Source: Isoetes taiwanensis
Taxonomy: Eukaryota > Streptophyta > Lycopodiopsida > Isoetales > Isoetaceae
Length of the DNA stretch: 64,000 nucleotides
Reading direction: 5' to 3'
Assembly (NCBI GenBank): GCA_021234155.1
Contig: JAJEKV010000052.1
Span: forward strand, 617,933 to 681,932
Shown: positions 24,841 through 36,834 of the stretch, piece by piece
Numbering within the stretch: the stretch's first letter is position 1
Layout: each line of letters opens with the position of its first letter
Made by a program: the position numbers and the translations under genes
The notes under the pieces: model-generated
Databases searched by the model: none
What the model was told of the DNA's origin: nothing
What the model saw: the letters and a program-made list of their open reading frames with translations, nothing else

Positions 24841-27629
24841 AAACTAGTAATGATAATTTTTTGGGGGCCTTGTGAGAAATGGAAGAGTAGACAAAATCGT
24901 GCAGAACCGATGCGTAATTTACAGGAGCCTGGCCTGACATCTTTTGTCATGCTGCAGGATTCACGTCGGATTCAATCAAAGGCCGGGGGATCAGATCACG
25001 GTGGCTGCAGCACTGGCATGGTCTAGGACATCTCTGCCATGAACTTGCTTCAACCTCTGCCAACGCCTCAATTACTTGCCTTGTAATATCATCGGAAACC
25101 CCCTGTTCTAACAAAACATTTAATTCCGAAAAGAAAAAAAAACAAATTCGAGGTCGCTAATTTTGCGAAGACCATAAGTAAGTTAACCCTTACCTTCACG
25201 GGCATTAGAAAGAGGTCCCCACATTCGACTCTGTTATATTCCTTCAGATTTGAATGGAAATATACCCAAACTAAAGCTCTATCCACTCTGAAGAAAGAAT
25301 ACAAACAAGAACGAAGTCGGAAGTTGAATAATATGTGGGTTCTTGCACGTATATGATAAGATTGTTAAGTATCTGCATCGGGATGTTTTTGGATCAAGGC
25401 TCGATCTCCATGCCTGAAAGCTTCCAAAACCTGCCACAAGTACAGCGATTAGTAACAAATACCAGGTCTAATATGTCGGCATATGTCATTTTCTGGGTTA
25501 AATTGTCTTACCACTGGTAGCTCGCATCAATAAATGTAAACAGAATAGAGCCCATCCTTTGGCTCTGCTTCTTCGGCTCTGCTCTGCTATGCTTCTTCGC
25601 TTGGCCTTCTTTGGTCTTGCTTTAGTAAAGAAATTTTGCACGAAAATAGAACCCTAAAATGGATTAGGTCGAGCCCTGCATGCTCAGCTTTCGAAATTCA
25701 TAGGTGAACCATTGGAAATTGGCACCAAAATCAACGCCAGCATATGTGCACTCTAGATGTACCGATTAGTACGTCTGATGGAATACCGTCATCAAATCAT
25801 ATAAAAACCTTAAGGAAAAAAGTATAAAAATACAAAAGAAACCCCCTGTTATTTTGCTACATATTATTGCAAGATGCAACATTGCAATCTAAATCTAAGC
25901 TGTTAAAAAAAAAACACTAGCCGTTGTCAAGAGTAAAGTCGACCCTTCCCGCAAGCAAGCTTGTGAGCTTCCACACCATCATGCGAGAAACATAGATCCC
26001 GGGCAAGTAATCAAGATCTAGGAAATATTGTCCACTACTAGCTATTCGCCAGTTCTAGACTATACTCCCGGCACGTGCCCAATGGGACTTTGCCCTACCA
26101 CAAATGCGGCGTCGGCTCGAGGATCTAAGCTGTTAAGGAGTGTGCAGAAATGAGCATTGCAATCCTTTTTTGTTCCATGCAAGAATGCTTGGATATTTTG
26201 GAAATTCATTTGATGCATCTATACAAGGGGCATGGTGCTTATTGTGTTCAATAATTATGACCTCTACACCAATACGACACTTTTGCATGTCAAACCACCA
26301 TTTAAGGCTTGGATCTCAAGTTATAGGAAAATGAGCACAATAAAATAGACCAGCATGCATTAACATCCATTTAACATGTCTTGATACTCACGACTTTCTC
26401 ATCTTTTTTGCAGGCACGGAAGGAACTGGGCGTTACCAAATAGAGCATATTCCACATACGTGGTTGCATCATTATGAGCTGAATCATTATAAGCTGTAGT
26501 AAAGGTACCTTTGATTCCTGAACAATTCTTTGATTCTCAACAGAAAAGCAGAGTCAAAAGGATTTCCAACGACATGCTGGAATCATTATTTGGGCTTTGA
26601 CACAAAACCAGTGGATTTTATTGCAAAACAGTCCCAACCAATGGCTTCTGGCATCTCAAACTAGATGCTCATATAATCTCTTATTTCTCAATGAAGACTC
26701 TTTAACTCCACTCTCATAATTGTGCATATGAAGTCCTTGATCTCAATATTTAATTTAGAAAGGCTGTGATAATATCCTAAAGTTCTGGGACAAGCTATCT
26801 TCTAAAAAAACTAGACCTGATGGAACCTAAGATACGCACGTGAGAAGAGAAAGGCATCTAGATTTTTGGGCATTCGATTGCCTCTGTTGCCATCATTATA
26901 CATAACTAGTAATGGTGCCCAGCGTTGCTGGGCAAAAGTTCTTAGTTCTTAATGTATGATAGCATCGATCTTGCAAAACAGTAGTATATGCAACTTCCAC
27001 GCTCTTTAATGTCTTCTCACCGGCATGTTAGACCAATAAGTAACATGGCCAAGGCATAAGGTAAGGCTGTAAGGAATCCGTCATGTCTTCTCGTAGAAAT
27101 CCCTCTATAAGAAGATGAACATATTGTTGTCACTTGTTTCTATTAAAACCATAAATATGCATAAGACTTACGAATTATTTCATAATGTTTCTTTTAGATT
27201 ACACTTGCCTAAATTGTTCCGATGCTTATATGCTTATTTGCAAGTCTTTGATGAAAATATGGTGCAATATCCAAATACTTTTTAAAAACACTTTATGGCA
27301 AAACCATCATTTTGATTTATGCTCATTAATGAGCATAAACGATTAATGTTGAAATCAGATTGAACAAAAGCAAAACATGTCCAATAAGTACCTCACAAAA
27401 ACTAATAGCATTTCGCCATTTGTTTAACATATGGTAATCTAATTCATTTAGACTATTGGAGCATATATTGTACAAATCCTCTCTTTTAATTTTCGTAATG
27501 AACAACTCATTATACTGATGATACTACCATCCAGGAGACTTCAACTTACACCTAGGGTATCCATATGCATTTCAGAGGCCAAATTTGTAGCCGAATCATC
27601 CGAACTTCATCCCAATTGGGCGCTGCACT
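24841..27629. other. No gene recognised
   Basis: AT-rich with short open frames only. A small hairpin GCCCAGCG-TT-GCTGGGC lies near 26916-26932. No domain, RNA gene or clear element was identified. Confidence 0.45.
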
Positions 27630-27800
27630 ATTTGCCAACCCCCCGGGGGCTTCACCCCTTTATATAGAGCATATGGCATGTGCGTGCAAGGGGTCGACAG
27701 AAACCCCCCTGTATACGGCTTTTTGCGGGCGAAACCCCCCAACCATACGTAAATATGAATTTTAATTTTTGGCCCCTTATCCGTACATGTACGCCAGTAA
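27630..27800. repeat. Dispersed repeat, copy 1
   Basis: The order of blocks CCCGGGGG, ATATGGCATGTGCGTGCA, GGGT, GAAACCCCC, GTATACGGCTTTTTG is shared with about 38030-38190 (CCCGGGGG, ATATGCCACCTGCGTGCA, GGGT, GAAAAACCCC, GTATACGTGTTTTTG) in the same orientation. The two are diverged copies of one unnamed repeat. Confidence 0.6.
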
Positions 27801-27837
27801 CTAGCAATCCATATACCCTTTCCCGTACATATACTGG

Positions 27838-28230
27838 AATGTTGGCGAATGTTGGCCAATGTTGGCCAATGGTTTATAATTTTCAAATGTTCGCCACGGT
27901 TGGCCAATGGTTTATAATGTTCCATAATGTTGGCATATGGGATGTGCAAATGTTGTCCTAACCCCTATGGTAGCTATGGTCCTAACCCTTAGGGCAACAC
28001 CTATGGCCAAACATCATAACCTTTGTCACCTCAAAAGGTTAACATTAACATCATAACCTATGTCACCTCAAATGGGTCGTTGCCATCATAACCTTTATTA
28101 TGATAATCATAACCTTTAACATGAATATCTATAACCTTTAAAATAAAATCATAACTTTAGAACATGATAATCTATTGGCATACATGATAATCTATTGGCA
28201 TCATAATCTATGGCATATTGGCATCAAATT
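27838..28230. repeat. Degenerate short tandem arrays
   Basis: First come (A)ATGTTGGCCAATG(GTTTATAAT) units at 27838-27945. Then at least seven CATAACCTTT/CATAACCTAT units lie at 28015-28160. Finally two copies of ATGATAATCTATTGGCAT(AC) and shorter variants lie at 28160-28215. They directly precede the TATA box at 28251. Confidence 0.8.
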
Positions 28231-28250
28231 TGCATATTCCGGTTTGGCTT

Positions 28251-28260
28251 TATATATAAG
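28251..28260 (+). promoter_or_regulatory. Candidate TATA box
   Basis: TATATATAAG, preceded by GGCTT, lies about 100 bp upstream of an ATG at 28361 in a C-rich, leader-like segment. The spacing fits a Pol II promoter with a start near 28285. It could equally be the promoter of a retroelement fragment. Confidence 0.4.
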
Positions 28261-28360
28261 TAGTGGCTGTCGTTTCACAAGAGCACCATCACCCATCCAT
28301 TTTCCCGGATCCTATTCCTTTCCTTCCCAAAGTTCCCTCCTTCCTTCCCCTCGATTTGGA

Positions 28361-28636
28361 ATGGCTCGGATCAAGGTGATTTGCCCAAGGCGCGCGAGAA
28401 TCATCCTCTTCCGACCATCCGGGCATGGAGATGATGTTCGTGGCCACATTTACAGCCTTGGAGGTGAACCGATTGAAGGAGCAAGGAGCAAATGTAATAC
28501 GCCAGTCGCGGGCTTGATCGGGTTTGTCGCATGAGGCACGTCTTCTGAGATGAACATTGAGGCAACTGGCATTTACCTTAGAGTGCACCTTCAGATGCCC
28601 CCTCCAGGCTATATCACGCATGGGATGCAAGGATAG
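28361..28636 (+). CDS. Small ORF with an in-frame stop, unknown
   Basis: ATG at 28361 begins MARIKVICPRRARIILF and runs 57 codons to TGA at 28532. The same frame then stays open for 33 more codons (GTSSEMNIEATGIYLRVHLQ ... GMQG) to TAG. The segment is more GC-rich than its surroundings. Either it is a short gene, or a longer one broken by a single stop. I do not recognise the product. An intron over the stop is not evident. Confidence 0.3.
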
Positions 28637-28689
28637 TCGGCTTTATAATCTAACACTCTAATCTGTTTTCATGTTTCTGTAAAAACCAG

Positions 28690-29150
28690 TGCATGCATGA
28701 GTTTTTTCCCAGTTTTTTGTTGTAAAAACAGTCTTCAATGTACTCTAATATGGTATCTTCGGGTATTACAGGGGTAGAAACGTGCAAGGCTTCTGCATGC
28801 ACGAGATTTTTGTAAACCAAATGTTCAATATAATATAATATATTATCTTTTTCTGTAAACTGTATTTGCATTTGTCTGATTCGCCCATAACTGAAACAAG
28901 GAACTGAAACTGAAACATTGGTTCTATTTACTTCAAATATGAAACTGGAACTGAAAATATGAAGCACAAACTTCCAAAATATGAACTTCCAAACGCTACC
29001 TAAGAACTTCCAAACGATACCTAAGCTGCTTTATGTAATGTATGTAATCTGTTTTGTATTTTCTGTAAAAACCAGGTGACAAAACGTGCAAGTTTCTACA
29101 TGCACAAGTTTCTGCATGCACAAGTTTCTGCATGCACAAGTTATTTTTGT
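28690..29150. repeat. Duplicated segment with 16-bp tandem repeat
   Basis: TGCACAAGTTTCTGCA is repeated in tandem about three and a half times at 29086-29141. Related pieces (TTCTGTAAAAACCAG plus CTTCTGCATGCACGAG) occur at about 28674-28805 and again at 29060-29110, so the region is an older duplication containing a newer tandem. Confidence 0.75.
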
Positions 29151-29584
29151 AGAGAAAGTCCAAAATTTGAAGCACATCTTGCACTTGCCTCCTCAAAGAG
29201 ATTCAGGCCAAACAGAAACTATTGCAGGTCTGTTGGTGTCGACTTAAAACTTCCAAACTCTACCTAAACTGCAAGTGAGACACATTTATATTAAGTATTA
29301 CATAATAGACATTCAAAACATTCTTTCTACATCTATATCTTTCTGGCCTGTGCAATCCAAAAGAATTAGGGAGACCATACGACCTTCAATGACCTCTAAC
29401 CATACATCTTCAATACATCTTCTGCTTCCCTTTCCCAACACCTGGAAAAATCAAAGACCACTAAATATATCAGACTCATAATCATTGCAAAACAACCTGC
29501 AATTGTGAGCAGATTTAAGATACAAGTTTACAGTAACCTTTAGATTGCTCGGCAACAAATTTCTCAAATTGCAATCTATCATGC

Positions 29585-30660
29585 TCATGAAGTAGATATA
29601 TTCCAGATTCTGGCTTGTAAGTTAGACAAGCCAAAGCTATGACAGAATCTAATGATATTGCTATCTGTCTGACAAGTCAAATGTGTACCAACATTTTTTT
29701 CTAGACTTATGCTTTCGTTATACCATGCCAAGTTCAGTTCTACCAAATAGGATGGTGCGGAACTTAGATCAATTGCTTCCCTACTTTCCTTCCAGCCCTT
29801 ACCAACTTTCCTTGAATACTTTCGATCCTTCCCAAATACCAAGTTCTCTTTAAAAATTTCGCTTTGCACTAACGACACATACTTTTGCTCAGTTTCTACC
29901 TCAAAGAACACTGCACAATCAGAGCCAATGCCAAGAGAAGTGGCTGCATTGATCTGCTTGTTCTTTTCATCCAATACAATATGAGTCTTAACTTTGGTAA
30001 GTCTATCCTTCGATAGCCAAGGATTCCCATTAAGTTGGCTGACTAAAGTGGCCTTGTAGACTTCTTTATTGTCTACCTTCACAAGTCTTTCAACTTTCAC
30101 TTGGTTTGGGTGCTCTCTGCCTCATCCACCATGGCATCAAGTGTATGTCTTAACTCCATCAACTGCTGCTATCTCCTCAATGTTTTTTGCAGCCAAGCCT
30201 TGACACCCTCATTTTCAATCTCCACTTCAACTCGATCGGACTCATCTTTAAACTTCGGTTGTATCTAATTCTTTGGAGGTAGTTCTTGTTAAAATAGTCT
30301 TCGTGCTTCCAAGGACAATTCCACCATGTGTCAGCTCCTGTATCTTCACAACAAATGCCAACTCTCAAACACATCCCACATTAGCTTCTTTCATGCCTTC
30401 CTTTAAAGCATGCACAATTTTATCTACATTGTCTACCATCTTTGTAATCTCCTAGATCACAACCGATTTCCTTACCATCAAGTCCAACCTTCTTTTCTAA
30501 AACACGCCATATGTTTTCACTCGCTTCAAATGGGTAGCGGGGAACAACAATTTCCCAACAACACGGAACTCTGCCACTCTATTCAAAGAACTTGCTTTGT
30601 TTCAAGCAAGTGCACACTTTTATATGACCTTTCATTTTGGACCATGCAGCCCACTTTACT
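29585..30660 (-). pseudogene. Downstream coding part of transposase-like gene, broken
   Basis: Read on the minus strand from about 30660: KWAAWSKMKGHIKVCTC, stop, then PCCWEIVVPRYPFEASENIW, a frame change to VDKIVHALKEGMKEANVG, another to ICCEDTGADTWWNCPWKHED, then a long open stretch 30100-29585 with VYKATLVSQLNGNPWLSKDR and LGIGSDCAVFFEVET. The blocks follow directly downstream of the 551-residue transposase-like frame on the same strand. I take them as the remainder of the same mobile-element protein or a second protein of that element. At least three breaks are present, so it is not functional. Confidence 0.5.
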
Positions 30661-30671
30661 AAAAAAAAATT

Positions 30672-30691
30672 TCCACGGGCATCGAACCCGT
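30672..30691 (-). repeat. tRNA-like T-arm (B box), minus strand
   Basis: On the minus strand CACGGGTTCGATGCCCGTGG is a perfect T stem-loop with a consensus B box, followed by a run of nine T that could act as a Pol III terminator. No cloverleaf can be completed upstream, so it is probably a tRNA-derived relic. Confidence 0.55.
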
Positions 30692-31045
30692 GCAACTCAA
30701 GGGAAGAGAAATATCATTGCATTTTTCACTAAAATATCTTATCAACATCACAAAGAAAATGACATGATAATCAGATGTCGAGAAAAAAGTCTCACGGCTT
30801 ATAAAGTTCATCTTCAAAGTGTGTGTGGGATGCCTAATTATCCACAGCCTACCTTTTAGATTGCAACAAACCAAACAAAAATCTTAGCAATATGCCAACG
30901 AGACCACAATAAGCAACATGACCACAATGAGCAATTACGAAGAAGAATGAGACCCCGTAGATCTTTGCCTTGACACGAGACCATAGGTCCATATGGGGTG
31001 ATAGGAATATGTCAATATATAAGGCCACAATTGAACAATAGGTTT

Positions 31046-32712
31046 TCAGTTCAAGAGTCGCATTGGAGGAGAATTAGATGGATCTTGTAGTTTATGTAGA
31101 CAAGCTTGAACCTTCCGTGAAGCAATCCGTTGGGCTGCCCTCCAATTTTGTCTATCCTTCCTTTCTACATCTCCAATTTGAAGACCATGTTCTCCTTGGA
31201 AAGCATGGAAGACGTGCCAAATGTCATTCAGTGTGGCGAGATCTTCACCTAAATAGAGTCTCTTAGCTGCGTTATCAAGTGGGTTGATTAACTTCTTCCC
31301 ATTGTGTATGAAATCCTGATCATGCAAGCCTTGAATGCTGCCATCTTTCCTCTTTGCTGCAGTAAACACCCAACCTTCCCACGGAATCCCGTATCTTGTT
31401 CCTGCATCCTTCACACTTGTATAATCTTCCAGCATGCAACACCGTCTACGTGCATCTCCATCCGAGCTATGGCCAACTAATGGCCCCAAAACTTGCCTCA
31501 AATGCAAGTCCCAAAAAACTTGTATTGTTTCCCATTGAGCTCTCACTGCTCTACTATCAAACTTGTTGCATGTTAGTTGTATGGCCAAGACAAGCTTAGG
31601 AAGACGTGCATGCAATGGATTTATAATGAAAACACGAGCATAGTGTGCTATAACATTCTTTTCAAAAGCATCAACTATCTTCTTATAACCTGCCTCACCA
31701 GTTCCAACCTGCACAATGAAACTTGGATCACATGCATGGTTCTCCAAAATGCCACAAAAACCTACCAAACAGTCGTCCTTTGCATTCCAATATACAGACC
31801 TCTTTATGACTGTTTCATCTTCTACAACAAGAGTGGGAATACATCCAGCTTTTAAGCCAAGATCTGCCATATGCTTGGCATATACATTTGCTAAATGAAT
31901 AAATGTTGCTTCCACTACACCAACCCTGTAAGTAAAATTTTTTCGAGTGGACCGCATTGTGGTTGATAAACTAGGACCACAGAAGTTCATGGTTAAGAAA
32001 TTATGCATCCTCTTTCCACCCCAAATTCTAATGGTCTCACACAATTCTTTAGTGGTCTGATTATAACGTTTCTTATGTCCCGGCCTCAAAATGTTCTGAG
32101 CAATGTCAATAAGGAAGTTCCATAAGGCTGCTTTACCATCAAACTTTCCTTGTGAGTGAGCCTCCCTTATGTCATTGCAAAACTTTTTCACATCTTTTCT
32201 ATTCATCGACTCACTCAAACTTTCTCTTAAGGTTCTAACCTTCACAGACAAAGCCACATTTCTTTTCTTTGAGAAAGTCAACTCCTTCTTCAAGAATCTA
32301 TTTTCAAGCCTGCTGTCCTTAGCCATGTTAACCAGCTCAGTATATGTAAGAAAGTCTACCCTTGTCTTTGTCTTTGTATCACGCTGACCTCTCTCTAATG
32401 TATTTCCATTTTGTCTGTATACTCTCATACGAAAGTCCCTCTCTTTGGGAATTGATGCACAATATGAACATTGGAAATTTGGAAACCTTTTACCATCTAT
32501 ATTGACTCTACAACAGCTCACATGCCTAAATGCTCCATCAACCTCAACTACCTCATCACCAATCTGAAACTTTGCTTTGAGCTTTGGTTCAGAGTACCAA
32601 CAATAACCAGCCTTTGAATCATCTAGATAAGGCCTCAAATCCCTCTTCTTTGTACCATACCTATACTCTAATTGCCAAAAACCCCAACAAAGGGAAGCCA
32701 AATACTCACTTC
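31046..32712 (-). CDS. Transposase-like protein, large exon
   Basis: About 555 codons are open on the minus strand from an acceptor (poly-A tract then CAG, exon starting at 32712 with GAAGTGAG) to a stop at 31046. Counting from the codon at 32701: a Cys-rich segment at 62-81 (SCCRVNID, CSYCAS), a coiled-coil-like charged stretch at 135-170, VVEDETVIKRSVYW at 292-305, LVGFCG at 312-317, GHSSDGDARRR at 410-420 and QDFIHNGKKLINPLD at 462-476. The acidic residues in EDET and SDGD, about 118 residues apart, fit an RNase-H-fold DDE transposase. The HNGKKL block resembles the HxxK/RN region of P-like elements. Family naming is tentative. It has an intact frame but lies in a broken gene. Confidence 0.6.
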
Positions 32713-32813
32713 CTGTTTTTTTTTATGACGAAAATGAAACAAATAGGAAGAAAAGCATCATACCTCCAGCATTTATGGATAAAAGAGATATTGAAGAGGT
32801 GCGAAAAACTTAC

Positions 32814-32858
32814 TTGAAGAACTAGCTTGTGACTCAACATTTACAATGCTTGAAGGAG
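32814..32858 (-). CDS. 45-bp mini-exon of the transposase-like gene
   Basis: On the minus strand TTTCATGCAG precedes the segment and GTAAGT follows it. This gives a 15-codon exon between the zinc-finger part and the large exon. The donor is a perfect consensus and the length keeps the frame, which supports real splicing in the ancestral gene. Confidence 0.5.
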
Positions 32859-32980
32859 CTGCATGAAATAACAAAAATGTTAGCCATTAAGATTTTGTTG
32901 TCAATAACATTTAAGCACTACCTTTGGTGAAATAAGTAAGCATGCTCTTTTGCCCAGGCCCATTGACTTCCTTTTGCTGG

Positions 32981-34040
32981 TTACGCCACCTTTTTTGGTT
33001 CATTGCACTTGTTCTCCTTGTTCTCTTTCTTTTCCTTAGTAGTAACATGTCTATTACTTTTAATATGTTCCTTCATGTTGTCAATTAGGTCCCCTCTATT
33101 TGGAAATAGAAGAAGGGCCCTATTGCAGGTCATACACTTAATGCAAATCTCTTCACTCTTCGCATAGCCTCCTATGGTGTCCTCAAACAACTCAAACTTT
33201 ACTTGATATTGCTCAACAAATGGGGTGACTTTTGTTGACATGCAAAGCTCCACTGCTGCCCTATTCTCAGCCACAACTTCTTCATGACTTTTAAGAGTTG
33301 ATTCACTATCTCGCATTATTTTCAAGACCTTGTCTATGTTTTAAGAAGTTCAATTTGTGCTCCTTGGTTTCCAAGTCTTGAAGCGGTGAAATTATACATC
33401 ATATCTTCTCCCCTTTGCCATATTTCATTTCACATTCTACACACCACAAACTGAAAAGCGCCACTCCATTTACATCCATGGACATAATCTCAAATCGGTC
33501 TGTTTTGCCATTACTCTTCATTTTCATTTTGTACTTCCTATAGGCATGTTTCCACTGTTTGTTTGAGCTGTTGAGGCTTTCTTGGAAAGCAACCTAGCAA
33601 ATTCGGGTGCCTCACAAGCTACATTAAAGTCTTCACCAGCTTTTACCAATGCCATCTACCCCTACCCCTTCAACCTCAAGCTGTATAGTCGTCTACATTG
33701 ATCTCTTCCTCAACCTCGGGAAAGTACTAGTCTTCTTCTTTTCTTGGGATGATCTCCAACCTTGGGGTGCCCATCTTGATCTTCACAACTACTATTCTTA
33801 TCGAACACAGTGCGCTACAAATTTATGTCTATCTTCTTGCCTCTTGGACAATGGCAATTTCTTTTCACCAAGAAAAACAAAAGTCTTTCCCTCTAGGTCC
33901 TCCAACCCATCGAGCTCCAACTCACGTCTCAAATCAGCATATAATATGTTATTCTTCACTATGATAAAGCCAATCTCAGTAACATCACTATTTCCAGCAT
34001 CAACACAAACCACTATTTCCCGTTCCACCGACATCACTCC
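32981..34040 (-). pseudogene. Zinc-finger N-terminal part of transposase-like gene
   Basis: Minus strand. The 5' piece at 34037-33798 starts MMSVEREIVVCVDAGNSDV and ends near HKFVAHCV; a shifted frame then gives PKKRRR, a likely nuclear localisation signal. At about 33660-33400 are KQWKHAYRKYKMKMKSN and LFSLWCVECEMKYGKGE with a CxxC pair. At 33325-32981 is a finger with CIKCMTC, then HIKSNRH, a BED/C2H2-like spacing. Stops and frame shifts separate the three pieces. The order NLS, two zinc fingers, DDE-like domain suits a DNA transposase. The gene is broken here even though the catalytic exon is open. Confidence 0.5.
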
Positions 34041-34806
34041 ACAAAGAAGCTGCCATCACAGGTATAAGGTAAGAATTGGTTGAGAAAAAATAAAATCTGG
34101 GAAGTAGGTGAGAAAAACTAAATGTAAGACAACCTTAAACGACCAGGCTTTGTTTTTTGCTTGCTTTTTGTGAAGCAAACGATGATGTGCTTTAACCTGC
34201 AAATTAAAAATCACACAAGCACGCAAACAAGAGTCAAATTACAAATAAAAAATGGGTGCATATGAACAAAGAGGAATGTAAGATTTTGAACCAGAAAGAG
34301 CTGCAAATGCTTCCACAGAAACTCCTTTCACGGTGCTCAATGGGTGCTCAATTTGTCCAGTAGATTGCAAGAAGAAGCACAAATTTCATCTGCATTAAGC
34401 AATAGATTACGCATTAGCAGAGATATATCACCCTGTAGATCGAATTAGGATGCCCTATACCCCTACCCGGATCCATGCGGGAGCGCCATTTCCGCCCACC
34501 ACCCCTTCCGTTTGGAGTACTCCAGTTCTTGATTTTCCGTACAGCCAACCCATACGTCTACGGACCCCCTAGGCAATAAAAAACCCCCCTACCAGTCACG
34601 ATGTTGGTCCATACTGGTTCAACATGGTGAAGTCCCCGGGGCCAACCTCTTCTATGTTCCAGAGTACCTTAACCATAAATAATAAACAATAAGCACTTTC
34701 ATTTGTATTTGCATCTCATGCGCATCATTTTATCTACTACAATTCACTGATTACTCTTTTGGCGTTCCCAGTACCATGTGTATTTGCATCAACAATTTAC
34801 ATCATC
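34041..34806. other. No gene recognised
   Basis: Possible 5' non-coding region of the minus-strand transposase-like gene. A slightly GC-richer patch at 34440-34640 contains CCCCTACC and CCCCCCTACC blocks, but nothing identifiable. Confidence 0.4.
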
Positions 34807-35405
34807 TCATGTGCATCATTTTTATCTACTCCCCATTCACGGATTAATTACATCCTGAAATTCTTCCATGCTTCTGGGATTGTCTTTCTTTTTCCCAAAC
34901 ATCATAAAGATCAACTGCAAATATTTACAATAAGAACTTGCCCCATTGTTCCGTAAAAATTTCCCACAACAAAGCCTTCATCATACTACTCTTAACATCA
35001 TTCTAATGCAAGCTGCAGTCCCTCATGACAGTATACAAATGTAAATCACATGCTGAATGTGGTCATTCTTGGAGATTCAATTCAAAATAGTAAAAAGAAG
35101 GCAACATGTGCATCATTTTTATCTACTCCCCATTCACGGACGGATTAATTACATCCTGAAATGCTTCCATGCTTCTGGGATTGTCTTTCTTTTTCCCAAA
35201 CATCATAAAGATCAACTGCAAATATTTACAATAAGAACTTGCCCCATTGTTCCGTAAAAATTTCCCACAACAAAGCCTTCATCATACTACTCTTAACATC
35301 GTTCTAATGCAAGCTGCAGTCCCTCATGACAATATACAAATGTAAATCACATGCTGAATGTGGTCATTCTTGGAGATTCAATTCAAAATAGTAAAAAGAA
35401 GGCAA
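34807..35405. repeat. 299-bp tandem duplication
   Basis: Copy 1 at 34807-35105 and copy 2 at 35106-35405 are nearly identical, with a 4-bp insertion (GGAC) and a few substitutions in copy 2. The copies abut exactly, which implies a recent unequal exchange or replication slippage. Confidence 0.97.
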
Positions 35406-36834
35406 TGTTTGTAAATAGAAAATAGTAAAAAGAAGGGGATGAAGTATCTTGCGTGTCCAACAACAGTGGATCCATCTACTAAATTATGACTTTAGCCCAT
35501 ATCTCAACTTCTGAAGAATAGTGAAATCGTCTCCAAAAGATTATCCCATTCATCTGCAACATAAAATGTCTCAAAGATTAAAAAAAAGAACGTAAAAATA
35601 GAGACAGGGGAAAAGAAGGGGCAAAGATTAAGAATTCATTGGAGTAGATTTCTCGGATAGATTTGTTGTCTCGCATTCTAAAAATCAATCTCATTTGAAG
35701 CTATTTAGTGCAATCGTGCAACTCCTGGCCCTAATATGAACAAGAATTCTTTCTATATAATTTGCCATACTAGCCTCGAGTAAAGCTTTCTTCTTTGTGA
35801 ATCGGCATAGCCGACCTGCCGTAACACACTTAACACATGACCTGAAGGATGGTGCAATAGCTTAAATATGAGGAATAGCTTAAATAAGTGTTGCAAGCAT
35901 AAAACCTTAGATTTGATAAGTCACAACATGAAAATTGGCTTCTAGAAGAATGTAATACAAATCATACCTTAGTTCCGATTTGCACAATAGCTTTTCTTCC
36001 AAGCATCAAGCCTTGAGATGAGAATCTGAAATATAACACCATATGGTATCCGCAATGGAAATATACATACACCTCTTAGGTCCATACATGGTCCGGAAGG
36101 CCCGAGATAGAAGATTTTTGAATTTTTGAAATATCCCATCAAAGCAAAGAACCACGCACCTAAGCGTAACCAACGTGCATCATTGCCAAGATCCGTGGAG
36201 TGCATAGCCAACCGGGCTTCAAAAGATTTGCAAAACCTAAACAGAAGGATGAATAACTGTTTCTAGCTCAATTTCAGTTAACCCAAGCTCAAGAAGCCTC
36301 GAAATCCTCTGCTTCAGAGGATACATGTTTCAATCTGCTGCAAAAATAGAAGGCTTTAAATGGGTCAGAGCATGGAGCTGGGGGGCATTTTTGCGCCAGC
36401 CAAGCACCCCCTAAGCACCTAATATAAAAGCCAATTAGGTATTAGGTGCTTGGCTTAGGGGGTCCATTGCCAATATTACAAACAGAGCAGAGCTTTCTGC
36501 CAATGATGGCGCTTTGGTCCTCGAGATAAGAGCATCCACATTCAATCTCCGACATGCCTGGACTCTAGCCTTAGCCGATCCTGGCATCTGCTCGAAGCCC
36601 GCAGTGCTCGAAGGTGCCATAGCCGGATTCACGAACCCTAGAAAAAAAAAACCAAGTTATTAAAAAAATGACGTGGCATCATCTCCTCCATTGGCTTGAT
36701 CAAATCTGGGGCGTCCAAATTAGGGCTGGGTCCAACACTTACACAATAACATTATAATATAAGATTTACTTATGCTATAATTTTTTTCATCTGAAAATAT
36801 CTCTAAATTCTATAATCCACGCGTATATCTGATT
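35406..36834. other. No gene; LTR-like terminus and imperfect hairpin
   Basis: Short open frames only. On the minus strand from about 36743, TGTAAGTGTTGGACCCAGCC matches the plus strand at 16705 (TGTAAGTGCTAGACCCAGCC), as expected for ends of a dispersed LTR-like repeat. At about 36395-36465, CCCCCTAAG...CACCTAAT pairs imperfectly with ATTAGGTGCTTGG...CTTAGGGGG to form a hairpin. Confidence 0.45.

Noticed and set aside
27596-27961. Overlapping frames on both strands around 27.6-27.96 kb
   Set aside because: They lie in a dispersed repeat and a short tandem array; no conserved protein signal.
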